From Gammaproteobacteria bacterium (lineage in GTDB: Bacteria; Pseudomonadota; Gammaproteobacteria; Methylococcales; Methylomonadaceae): a DNA stretch of 40,762 bases. The stretch spans positions 1 to 40,762 of the forward strand of contig JAHJSQ010000130.1 of assembly GCA_018830325.1 (NCBI GenBank), read 5' to 3'. Below are positions 9,627 through 18,221 of the stretch, piece by piece. A program made the translations under genes and the position numbers. Within the stretch, counting starts at the first letter, position 1. Each line of letters begins with the position of its first letter. The notes under the pieces are model-generated. The model had not been told where the DNA came from. It made no database searches and saw nothing but the letters and a program-made list of their open reading frames with translations.

Positions 9627-10040
9627 ATGCAAACTTCAGAAATTCATATTCCCCGAAAAATCACCAATCAACTGCTGCATCTCGCGCAATTGTCACCCGA
9701 AGCCGAGGTCTGCGGACTGATCGGAAGCCTGAACGGCATTCCGAACCATTGCTACCCGGTCGACAATAGCGCCGATCACCCTGAAAACCGGTTTTTATTG
9801 GATCCCAAACAGCAAATTGCTGCGATGGGACAAATGCGCGAAAATGGTGAGGAATTGTTCGCGATTTATCACTCTCACCCGACAGCGCCGGCATTTCCTT
9901 CAAAAATCGATTTGAAAATGGCAAACTATCCTGAAGCACTCAATTTGATCATTTCGCTTAATACGAAAGGCGTACTGGAAATGCGCGGCTTCCGGATCGC
10001 TGAACAAAAGGCTGAGGAAGTCCCGTTGATTTTGGGCTAA
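9627..10040 (+). CDS. JAMM/MPN-domain metalloprotease-like protein (Mov34/MPN/PAD-1 family)
   Basis: 137 residues, essentially one MPN domain. The zinc motif is complete: an upstream glutamate in EVCGLIG (about 31-37) and HSHPTAPAFPSKID, which fits HxHx7SxxD exactly (about 81-94). Bacterial single-domain members remove C-terminal extensions from ubiquitin-like sulfur carriers or act in cysteine/thiamine-type pathways, but no sulfur carrier or ThiF/MoeB gene is adjacent, so the substrate is unknown. It is convergent with the Uma2-family gene that ends 30 bp away. Confidence 0.88.
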   Translation: MQTSEIHIPRKITNQLLHLAQLSPEAEVCGLIGSLNGIPNHCYPVDNSADHPENRFLLDPKQQIAAMGQMRENGEELFAIYHSHPTAPAFPSKIDLKMANYPEALNLIISLNTKGVLEMRGFRIAEQKAEEVPLILG

Positions 10041-10070
10041 TAGTTGGTTTTGAAGCAACAAAATCGTTCC

Positions 10071-10646
10071 TCAGTCATCGCCATCGTTACCAAGGCATAA
10101 GCCTTCATAAATATCGCCTATTTCGACAACACAATCGATCGATGCAAAAAAAACGGCCTGGCCTTGCTGAAACAGCAGCAAATCCCATTGTTCATCGCGC
10201 CGGTAACATTCGACACGCTGCGTATCCTGAGCGATCAACACATACTCTTCGAGACTGGTTAATTTCCGATAGTGATGAAATTTCTCGGAGCGATCGTAAC
10301 GCTCGGTTGCGTCGGAGAGTATCTCGACGATCAATTTCGGCTGAGTGTTGAAATGCTCATGAGTATCGTCAGCCGAACAGGTAACATGCAGATCGGGATA
10401 GAAAAAATTATCGTCCGTTTCGGTTTGCACCCGGACCTTCATTTCGCCTGAATGAACTCGGCAAGGCGAACCGCGCAAATGTGCATGCACATGAGCGATC
10501 AGGTTCATTGCGATCGTGTCATGCGCACGCTTAACGCCGACCATCGCATAAACTTCTCCCCCGACATACTCATGCTTGATGTCACTGAGTAACTCGCCTT
10601 GCAAATAATCCTCTATGCTTATCTTCAGTTTTTCCGCAAATGCCAT
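10071..10646 (-). CDS. Uma2-family putative restriction-endonuclease-fold protein (first copy)
   Basis: 191 residues from the ATG at 10646. An in-frame start at 10718 would add 24 residues lacking family resemblance. Family features are YLQGELLSDIKHEYVGGEVYAMVG at the N-terminus, then the PD-(D/E)xK-like core with YPDLHVTC and PKLIVEILSDATERYDRSEKFHHYRKL. Uma2 (DUF820) proteins have a nuclease-like fold but their biological role is not settled. It is downstream of gatB on the same strand, separated by family B element 10698-10866. A second, different Uma2 gene lies between gatB and gatA. Confidence 0.85.
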   Translation of the reverse strand: MAFAEKLKISIEDYLQGELLSDIKHEYVGGEVYAMVGVKRAHDTIAMNLIAHVHAHLRGSPCRVHSGEMKVRVQTETDDNFFYPDLHVTCSADDTHEHFNTQPKLIVEILSDATERYDRSEKFHHYRKLTSLEEYVLIAQDTQRVECYRRDEQWDLLLFQQGQAVFFASIDCVVEIGDIYEGLCLGNDGDD

Positions 10647-10697
10647 ATAAACCGCGCCTATTCCGTTGGATGGGCCGGAATTCCGCCCATCCATAAA

Positions 10698-10866
10698 CCT
10701 AAAAAGAGCTGTTGACATGTGTTGTAGACCGTTCGTGCTGAGCTAAGTCGAAGCATGAAGGGTCTACAACACTTTCACCGGCTTGGTGAGGCCTCAAACT
10801 ACCGTTCACCCTTCGACAGGGCTCAGAGCGAACGGTAGTTTGAGGCTCTCAACTGCTCTTTTTAGG
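10698..10866. mobile_element. Family B MITE-like element, copy 1 (169 bp)
   Basis: Terminal inverted repeats CCTAAAAAGAGCTGTTGA (10698-10715) and its complement at 10849-10866 match at 17 of 18 bases. Both sides are flanked by ATAAA (10693-10697 and 10867-10871), read as a 5-bp target duplication. Internally there are two perfect inverted repeats: GTTGTAGACC/GGTCTACAAC (10721-10770) and a 17-bp stem GCCTCAAACTACCGTTC with its complement (10791-10846). It lies between gatB and the downstream Uma2 gene. Confidence 0.78.
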
Positions 10867-10873
10867 ATAAATC

Positions 10874-12313
10874 TTACCTTTTCAACTTAGTTTTCAAAAT
10901 CTTATTGACCTCTGCCGGATTCGCCTTACCCTGCATTTCCTTCATGACTTGGCCGACAAAAAAGCCGAAGACTTTATCCTTACCGCCGAGGTATTGTTCG
11001 ACTTGACCAGGATTGTCGGCGATGATTTTATCGATGATCGCCTCGATCGCGCCGGTATCGGTGATTTGCTTTAAACCTTGGCTTTCGATGATTTGATCGG
11101 CCGTTTCTTGGCCTTGCCACATCGCCTCGAAGACTTGTTTTGCGATTTTTCCCGAAATCGTGTCATCGGCGATACGTTTCAACAAGCCCGCCAAACGCTC
11201 GGCATCGACAGGACATTGACCGACTTCTAACCCGGCCTTGTTCAGAGCGCCGAGCACGTCGCCGGTCACCCAATTTGTACAAATCTTCGCTTCGCCGCCG
11301 GACGCTTCGACCAATGCTTCGTAATAATCGGCTAATTGCCTCGACGAAGTCAGCGTAGCCGCACTCTCATCGTCCTGACCGTATTGCTCGATAAAACGCC
11401 GTTTCTTCGCATCGGGCAATTCCGGTAAAGTGGCGCGTACTTCGTCTTTGAAGGCTTCGGTAATCTCGACCGGCAATAAATCGGGGTCGGGAAAATAACG
11501 ATAGTCGTTCGCCTCTTCTTTGCCTCGCATCGAGCGGGTTTCATCTTTGTTCGCGTCGTAAAGCCGCGTTTCCTGAACGACCTTGCCGCCGCCTTCGATC
11601 AGGTCGATCTGACGTTCGATTTCGTGATTAATCGCTTTCTCAACGAAGCGGAACGAGTTGATGTTTTTGATCTCGGCGCGCGTGCCGAATTCCGCTTGGC
11701 CTCTCGGACGCACCGAAACGTTTGCGTCGCAACGGAACGAACCTTCTTGCATGTTGCCGTCGCAGATTTCCAGATAGCGCACCAGTTCGTGCAGCTTGCG
11801 CATATAGGCGACCGCTTCTTTCGCCGAACGCATGTCGGGTTCCGAAACGATTTCCAGCAATGGCGTGCCGGCACGATTCAAATCGATGCCGGTTAGGCCG
11901 TGAAAATCCTCATGCAAGGATTTTCCGGCATCTTCCTCTAAATGCGCTCGCGTCACGCCGACGCGTTTCGTTGCCCCATCGACGTCGATATCCAGGTGCC
12001 CATTGCCGACGATCGGCAACTCGAACTGACTGATCTGATAACCTTTCGGCAGGTCCGGATAAAAATAATTTTTGCGCGCGAAGACCGAGTAAGGCGCGAT
12101 TTCCGCTTCGATCGCGATACCGAATTTGACGGCCATGCGCACGGCCTCTTGATTCAACACCGGCAACACGCCGGGCAAGCCTAAATCGACCGCGCAAGCC
12201 TGTGTGTTCGGTTCGGCGCCGTAGGCTATCGATGCGCCTGAAAAAATTTTGGATTTTGTCGCGAGTTGTGCATGAATTTCCAACCCGATGACGACTTCCC
12301 ATTGTGAATTCAT
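10874..12313 (-). CDS. gatB: Aspartyl/glutamyl-tRNA amidotransferase subunit B
   Basis: 479 residues, normal for GatB, the kinase subunit of the amidotransferase that converts Glu-tRNA(Gln) and/or Asp-tRNA(Asn) to the amide form. It opens [22 protein letters not shown]. The signature [17 protein letters not shown] is at about 87-103 and [17 protein letters not shown] at about 167-183. The C-terminal YqeY-like helical domain ends [11 protein letters not shown]. It forms the gatCAB set with gatA and gatC upstream on the same strand, with a Uma2-family gene in between. Confidence 0.98.
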   Translation of the reverse strand: MNSQWEVVIGLEIHAQLATKSKIFSGASIAYGAEPNTQACAVDLGLPGVLPVLNQEAVRMAVKFGIAIEAEIAPYSVFARKNYFYPDLPKGYQISQFELPIVGNGHLDIDVDGATKRVGVTRAHLEEDAGKSLHEDFHGLTGIDLNRAGTPLLEIVSEPDMRSAKEAVAYMRKLHELVRYLEICDGNMQEGSFRCDANVSVRPRGQAEFGTRAEIKNINSFRFVEKAINHEIERQIDLIEGGGKVVQETRLYDANKDETRSMRGKEEANDYRYFPDPDLLPVEITEAFKDEVRATLPELPDAKKRRFIEQYGQDDESAATLTSSRQLADYYEALVEASGGEAKICTNWVTGDVLGALNKAGLEVGQCPVDAERLAGLLKRIADDTISGKIAKQVFEAMWQGQETADQIIESQGLKQITDTGAIEAIIDKIIADNPGQVEQYLGGKDKVFGFFVGQVMKEMQGKANPAEVNKILKTKLKR

Positions 12314-12331
12314 TGCTAGTTCCTTATTGAT

Positions 12332-12937
12332 TTATTCGGCAAAAACTTCGGCCAAATCGATTTTTAGTTCGGGAAAAAGATAGGGCTGTGCCGTTTCGTC
12401 GCCTGCATAGAGGGCGTGGAGCCGATAGGCTTCGCCATCCCGGTCCAACACAAATTGCTGCACGGCGCGTTCATACGGAAACACCAACCAGTATTCGCCG
12501 ACGCCGCTTTCCTGATACAGATCGTATTTGAAGCGAAGCTCCTTCTTATTATTGCCCGGAGAAAGCACTTCGATGATCCAATCGGGCGCGCCGTCGCAGC
12601 CTTGTTCGGTCAATTTGTTTTTATCGCAAATCACGCACAAATCGGGCTGTACGACACTAAACACTTCGCGGTCGCTCAATTTCGATTTGCGGCGATCGTA
12701 AAGCTTGACGTCGAACGGGGCCGAGAAGACTTCGCAGCGTTTATCTGCCATATAATTAACGATCGGCTTGAAAAGATTGCGAGAAATCCGCTGATGCTTG
12801 ACATTCGGCGCCGGCGACATCGTAAAGATCTTGCCCTTGATCAACTCGACCGTTTGATCCAAACTCCACGTCAAATAATCGGCGTAGCTGTAACTCCCGT
12901 TCATATCCAATTGCGACAATTCGGTAACCTTGGCCAT
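12332..12937 (-). CDS. Uma2-family putative restriction-endonuclease-fold protein (second copy, within gat operon)
   Basis: 201 residues from the ATG at 12937, preceded by GAGG at 8 nt; the codon two positions upstream is TTG. Core family features are YLTWSLDQTVELIKGKIFTMSPAPN, VVQPDLCVICDKNK and PDWIIEVLSPGNNKKELRFKYDLYQESGVGEYWLVFP, where D, E and K can make a PD-(D/E)xK-like site. It lies between gatA and gatB with gaps of about 10 and 18 bp, so it must be transcribed with them. Function unknown. It differs clearly from the copy at 10071, so the pair is not a recent duplication. Confidence 0.88.
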   Translation of the reverse strand: MAKVTELSQLDMNGSYSYADYLTWSLDQTVELIKGKIFTMSPAPNVKHQRISRNLFKPIVNYMADKRCEVFSAPFDVKLYDRRKSKLSDREVFSVVQPDLCVICDKNKLTEQGCDGAPDWIIEVLSPGNNKKELRFKYDLYQESGVGEYWLVFPYERAVQQFVLDRDGEAYRLHALYAGDETAQPYLFPELKIDLAEVFAE

Positions 12938-12947
12938 ATCCAACCTC

Positions 12948-14399
12948 TTATTCGAACCCTTTCGGCACCTGTTTGTGCCAGTCAGTATTCATCTGATAGC
13001 GATGAGCTACATTCAACAACCGGTCCTCGGCAAAATAATTCCCGATGATTTGCAAACCAACCGGTTTATTGTCAACGAAACCGGCCGGAATCGACATGGC
13101 CGGAAGACCTGCCAGATTGACCGCGATTGTATAAATATCGGACAAATACATTTGAATCGGGTCGCCGGTTTTTTCGCCGAGACCGAACGCCACCGTCGGC
13201 GACACCGGCCCCATCAACACATCAACCTCGGCCAATGCGCTTTTGAAATCATCAGTGATCAAACGCCTGACTTTTTGAGCTTTTAAATAATAGGCATCGT
13301 AATAACCGGCCGACAAGGCATAGGTTCCGATCAAGATACGGCGCTTAACTTCCTTGCCGAATGCTTCGCCGCGCGAGCGCGTATACAAATCGGCCAAATC
13401 GGCAGGATTCTCACAGCGGTAGCCGAACCGGACACCGTCGAAACGCGAAAGATTCGCTGAACATTCAGCTGGCGCGATCACATAATAAGCCGGAATCGCA
13501 TGTTTCAGATTCGGCATCGAGACTTCTTTAACCTCGGCACCCAATTTGCGATATTCATTGACGGCTGTTTCGATGACTGCCGCGATTTCGCCGTTCAACC
13601 CTTCGCCGAAAAATTCTTTCGGCAGACCGATTTTCAAACCGCTTAACGGCTGATTCAGCCCGGCCGAATAATCGGGAACCGGCATATTGACGCTAGTCGA
13701 ATCCTTTTCGTCGAAACCGGCCATCGCTTGCAGCATGATCGCCGCATCCTCGGCAGTACGCGTCATCGGACCGCCTTGATCGAGGCTTGAGGCATAGGCA
13801 ATCATGCCATATCGGGAAACGCGCCCGTAAGTCGGCTTCAAACCGGTAATACCGCAAAAAGCCGCCGGTTGACGTATCGAACCGCCGGTATCCGAACCTG
13901 TCGCGCCTGCCGTGAGTCCTGCGGCAACCGCCGCGGCCGACCCGCCCGAAGAACCGCCCGGAACGCACGAAACATTCCAAGGATTTTGTACCGAACCATA
14001 AAAACTGGTTTCGTTCGACGAGCCCATTGCAAATTCGTCCATGTTCGATTTACCGAGCATCACTGCTCCGGCTGCATTGAGTTTTTCGACGACAGTTGCA
14101 TTGTACGGCGAGATGAAATTATCGAGCATCTTCGAACCGCAAGACGTTTTAACACCATCGGTACAGAAAATGTCTTTTTGCGCAACCGGTATTCCGGTTA
14201 ATAAATCGGCCGTTCCTGCCGCCAACCGTTTATCCGCGACTTCGGCTTGGGCAAGCGCCTGCTCGGCGGTCACGGTAATATATGCATTGAGGGCCGAAAA
14301 CTGCCGAATCCGCTCTAAATAGTCTTGCGTCAACTCCACGCTGGAAAATTCGCCGGCTCGCAAGCCTCTGGCTAGTTCGGCGATGGTTTTATTATTCAT
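12948..14399 (-). CDS. gatA: Aspartyl/glutamyl-tRNA amidotransferase subunit A
   Basis: 483 residues. The glutaminase subunit of GatCAB, an amidase-signature enzyme that releases ammonia for GatB. The Ser-cisSer-Lys triad is visible: Lys in [21 protein letters not shown] (about 76), and the two serines in [17 protein letters not shown] and [14 protein letters not shown] (about 150-180). It follows gatC by 16 bp on the same strand. Confidence 0.98.
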   Translation of the reverse strand: MNNKTIAELARGLRAGEFSSVELTQDYLERIRQFSALNAYITVTAEQALAQAEVADKRLAAGTADLLTGIPVAQKDIFCTDGVKTSCGSKMLDNFISPYNATVVEKLNAAGAVMLGKSNMDEFAMGSSNETSFYGSVQNPWNVSCVPGGSSGGSAAAVAAGLTAGATGSDTGGSIRQPAAFCGITGLKPTYGRVSRYGMIAYASSLDQGGPMTRTAEDAAIMLQAMAGFDEKDSTSVNMPVPDYSAGLNQPLSGLKIGLPKEFFGEGLNGEIAAVIETAVNEYRKLGAEVKEVSMPNLKHAIPAYYVIAPAECSANLSRFDGVRFGYRCENPADLADLYTRSRGEAFGKEVKRRILIGTYALSAGYYDAYYLKAQKVRRLITDDFKSALAEVDVLMGPVSPTVAFGLGEKTGDPIQMYLSDIYTIAVNLAGLPAMSIPAGFVDNKPVGLQIIGNYFAEDRLLNVAHRYQMNTDWHKQVPKGFE

Positions 14400-14415
14400 A
14401 GCCTTTCCCCATCCT

Positions 14416-14703
14416 TCATTCGATCACCTTAGGGACTAAATACAATCCCGCTTCGACTTGAGGTGCAATCGCTTGAAATTTTTCTCTCATATTCGTTTCG
14501 GTTACCCGATCCGGTCTCAACCTCTGGCCTTGCTCCATCGGATGCGCCATGGGAGCAACTCCCTCGGTATTTAATTGGCTCATTTGCGTAACCAAATCGA
14601 GTATCCCCGATAAATCATGCGCATAAGTGTCGACATCTTGAGTATCGACGCCCAACCTTGCTAAATGCGCGATTTTATTTACATCATCGGTCGTTAAAGA
14701 CAT
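14416..14703 (-). CDS. gatC: Aspartyl/glutamyl-tRNA amidotransferase subunit C
   Basis: 95 residues, typical for GatC, the small subunit that stabilises GatA. It opens [19 protein letters not shown] and contains the conserved helix and the [18 protein letters not shown] linker. It is first in the gatC-gatA-Uma2-gatB unit and divergent from mreB, an arrangement common in Betaproteobacteria and some Gammaproteobacteria. Confidence 0.96.
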   Translation of the reverse strand: MSLTTDDVNKIAHLARLGVDTQDVDTYAHDLSGILDLVTQMSQLNTEGVAPMAHPMEQGQRLRPDRVTETNMREKFQAIAPQVEAGLYLVPKVIE

Positions 14704-15407
14704 TTTACAACTCCATTAATCATCAATCCGAAAACATGACTGTTCGCAGCTCAAAATTCGTGCATTTCATAACTTTTTGGAAACATCTTAAGGATTTGGT
14801 CGAAAATAACCTCCCTATATTTATGGAGGATTCGGTTGCTCGATTGGCAGGCGTCGGCGGCGGCAGGGCAGATTTTTGCTCCTCGGCAATTGCTAAGTTA
14901 CAAGGATGTAACGAATGCAGAAAATGCAGGAGCATTTTTCTGCCCTGCATTGCCCTAATACACGCCATCCATGGCAATCAGTAACCGCCACAAGCCTAAT
15001 CTGACGTATTTACCCAGCACCTAATCCCATAGCTCATGATTAATTGTCTTGGATAATTTAGGTGCAGGGTCTGTCAATCGAGTTACCGAACCCTCAACAA
15101 AGCTCATAGCTGCAGGAGGTTATTTATCACGAAATCCTAAGGCGTATCCGTATCTGGTTTACCTAATAAATCCGATTTACCAATTCTCGCGAATCCGGCG
15201 GCATTGCACGACCGTTATTTCCATGCCCAATTATAGTCCCTATGACCCCGCCCTTGCCGGAAAAAGGCGTTTAATTGCAGTGCGGCAACAAGCGAATATT
15301 GAAACGGAATTTTAAATTGCGTTAAGTATAATACTTTATATCTTGCTCAATTACCCGCTTGATTGATAAAGTAATACAATTTATTCGCTCAGGATACAGG
15401 TTAATAA
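14704..15407. other. Divergent gatC-mreB intergenic region
   Basis: 704 bp without a supported gene. Family A copy 3 occupies 14792-15137, so the region was probably about 355 bp before insertion. The stretch next to mreB is AT-rich, and TATAAT at 15327-15332 could be a -10 box of mreB, but no good -35 lies 16-18 bp upstream. Confidence 0.6.
14792..15137. mobile_element. Family A palindromic MITE, copy 3 (346 bp, longest)
   Basis: Begins GGATTTGGTCGAAAATAACC and ends GGTTATTTATCACGAAATCC. The flanks are TAA on both sides (14789-14791, 15138-15140). The interior repeats the family modules GGCAGGCGTCGGCGGCGG, CCATCCATGGCAATCAG, ACCCAGCACCTAA, AATTTAGGTGC and CTGTCAATCGAGTTACCGAACC. It has an additional hairpin, GGGCAGATTTTTGCTCCT facing AGGAGCATTTTTCTGCCC, with a small GTTAC/GTAAC hairpin inside it. 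Confidence 0.87.
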
Positions 15408-16451
<1,044 letters not shown>

Positions 16452-16517
16452 CTTCAACCGTAAAACAATACTCGCCACGCCGATTTATTCGGCAGAATCG
16501 AAGCTTTGAATAGCTTA

Positions 16518-16639
16518 GGATTTGGTCGTAAATAACTTCCTTATTTTATGGAGGGTTCGGCTGCTCGATTGGCAGGCCCAACGAGTTACCGAAACCTCAA
16601 CACAGCTCATAGTTACAGGGCGTTATAATCACGAAATCC
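16518..16639. mobile_element. Family A palindromic MITE, copy 4 (122 bp, short form)
   Basis: Begins GGATTTGGTCGTAAATAACT and ends GTTATAATCACGAAATCC, with TTA on both sides (16515-16517, 16640-16642). Only the outer modules remain (GGTTCGGCTGCTCGATTGGCAGG directly joined to CGAGTTACCGAAACC); the inner stem and central hairpins are missing. It lies between mreB and mreC. Confidence 0.85.
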
Positions 16640-16642
16640 TTA

Positions 16643-16852
16643 CTAAATCAATTTCCACGGATAGAATGTCGATTCGAATGATACACAATCGAACTATCCA
16701 AATAATATTCTGTCCGTTATGGGATACATATCGCGCGACCATGCTTGTAGCGTTTATGGCAATGCCACCGACTAAAAGAGCTCGTCAGAAACTCGCAAAC
16801 ATGACCGCACGAAATATCTTTACCTATACGGTTCATTTTCGAGGTAATCGTT
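16643..16852. other. Remaining mreB-mreC spacer
   Basis: About 210 bp with no gene, hairpin or clear promoter that I can support. It may carry an mreC promoter, since the element upstream separates mreC from mreB. The GAGG at 16841-16844 is the probable mreC ribosome-binding site. Confidence 0.4.
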
Positions 16853-17734
16853 ATTAATCCTTTATTTGCCACCGGCCCTTCGATTAATACGCGACTGCTG
16901 GTGGCGATAGTGGCCTCAATCGCACTTCTGGTCGCTGAACGCAAAAGCTCGCAACTGGACAAACTTCGCAGCGTACTATCAATGATTACCTATCCGATTC
17001 AATCGATTACGGACTGGCCTCTACATCACTCAAAAGAAACCGTAGAATCGATAAAATCACTTTATAGTCTAAAAGAAGAAAATGAACGACTAAGCCAAGA
17101 ACAATTGATTTACAAATCCCAATTGCTTAAATATGAAGCCCTGGAGAAGGAAAATATCCGGTTAAGGGCATTACTGGAAAAATCCTTTAAACTGGGCGAA
17201 CAGGTACTGGTGGCCGAGTTATTATCCGTCAACCTAGCACCCTTCGAACATGTCGTCGTCGTCGATAAAGGAACGCGGTTCGGCGTGCATGCTCAGCAAG
17301 CGGTTTTGGATGCATATGGCGTGGTCGGCCAAGTATACCGCGCGCTTCCGCTTAACTCCGAGATCATGTTAATTACCGATCCCGGCCATGCAATTCCAGT
17401 ACAGATCAATCGCAACGGCTTACGTACAATCGCAGTCGGCAGCGGGCGAATCAATAGGCTAATATTGCCTTATTTAGCCAACAACGCCGACATCAAGGAA
17501 GGCGACCTACTGATTAGTTCAGGCCTAGGCGGCATCTTTCCGCAAGGCTATCCGGTTGCTGTCGTAGAAAAAATAATCCTCCAGCCTAACAAACCTTTCG
17601 CCGAAATATACGCAACACCTAAGGCACAATTAAATCGAAGCCGGGAATTGTTAATCGTATGGAAAAGCGAAGCGCCTATCCCGCTGGAAACTCAAGAAAC
17701 AGATCAAGCGGACGAAAACCATGCCGAAGAATAA
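16853..17734 (+). CDS. mreC: Rod-shape-determining protein MreC (probable ATT start)
   Basis: 293 residues if translation begins at the ATT at 16853. The protein then reads (M)NPLFATGPSINTRLLVAIVA, which matches the family N-terminus of the type MKPIFSRGPSLQIRL in E. coli. The first ordinary start codon, GTG at 16901, would remove the cytoplasmic tail and the beginning of the membrane helix. No ATG, GTG or TTG lies between the in-frame stop at 16802 and 16901. GAGG is 8 nt before the ATT. A transmembrane helix (about 17-36), a coiled coil (about 75-120) and two beta domains follow. MreC links MreB to the periplasmic elongasome. It overlaps mreD by 14 bp. Confidence 0.9.
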   Translation: MNPLFATGPSINTRLLVAIVASIALLVAERKSSQLDKLRSVLSMITYPIQSITDWPLHHSKETVESIKSLYSLKEENERLSQEQLIYKSQLLKYEALEKENIRLRALLEKSFKLGEQVLVAELLSVNLAPFEHVVVVDKGTRFGVHAQQAVLDAYGVVGQVYRALPLNSEIMLITDPGHAIPVQINRNGLRTIAVGSGRINRLILPYLANNADIKEGDLLISSGLGGIFPQGYPVAVVEKIILQPNKPFAEIYATPKAQLNRSRELLIVWKSEAPIPLETQETDQADENHAEE

Positions 17735-18209
17735 TGCTTTCGGCTACGGCCGTTATTTCCTCTCGATTATTTTTGCCATGTGCCTGAATATCGCCGCCTG
17801 GCCTCAACCCATGGCGCAATTCAATCCCAATTGGATATTACTCGTGGTTATTTACTGGGTACTGGCCGCACCCGAACGAGTCGGCATATTTAGCGCTTGG
17901 ACCATCGGCTTACTGACTGACGTATTAACCGGTAGAATGCTGGGCTTGAATGCGCTCACCAACTCGCTGGTAGCCTTTCTGTGCTTGAGGCTACACAAGC
18001 GACTCAGACAATACCCGATTCTGCAACAAGGCCTATTTATCTTTTTTTGCCTACTCGTATCTCAATTTTTGATATTCTGGATCACTGATAGCCAAACTAT
18101 CGCACGCGCCTCTTACACTTTTTGGTTACCCGTATTAACCGGCACCTTTTTCTGGCCCTTAGTCTTTTTTTCTTTGCGTGCAATACGACTCTACCGACGC
18201 ATTCGTTGA
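17721..18209 (+). CDS. mreD: Rod-shape-determining protein MreD
   Basis: 162 residues, almost entirely hydrophobic with about five membrane helices. Conserved features are PNWILLVVIYWVLAAPERVG and GLLTDVLTGRMLGLNAL, the latter being the most conserved MreD segment. An inner-membrane elongasome component that pairs with MreC. It begins inside the mreC end and is followed 12 bp later by mrdA. Confidence 0.95.
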   Translation: MPKNNAFGYGRYFLSIIFAMCLNIAAWPQPMAQFNPNWILLVVIYWVLAAPERVGIFSAWTIGLLTDVLTGRMLGLNALTNSLVAFLCLRLHKRLRQYPILQQGLFIFFCLLVSQFLIFWITDSQTIARASYTFWLPVLTGTFFWPLVFFSLRAIRLYRRIR

Positions 18210-18221
18210 ATCGTTTGTCTC

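Noticed and set aside
12416-13048. Antisense frame of 210 codons over the Uma2 gene
   Set aside because: It is the mirror of a well-supported coding region; the composition is explained by codon bias of the real gene.
14658-14984. Plus-strand frame of 108 codons upstream of mreB
   Set aside because: It spans the end of gatC and half of family A copy 3; its sequence is repeat-derived.
16901-17734. MreC starting at GTG 16901
   Set aside because: It would begin inside the membrane anchor and drop the conserved NPLFATGPSINTRL segment; the ATT at 16853 with GAGG at 8 nt fits the family far better.
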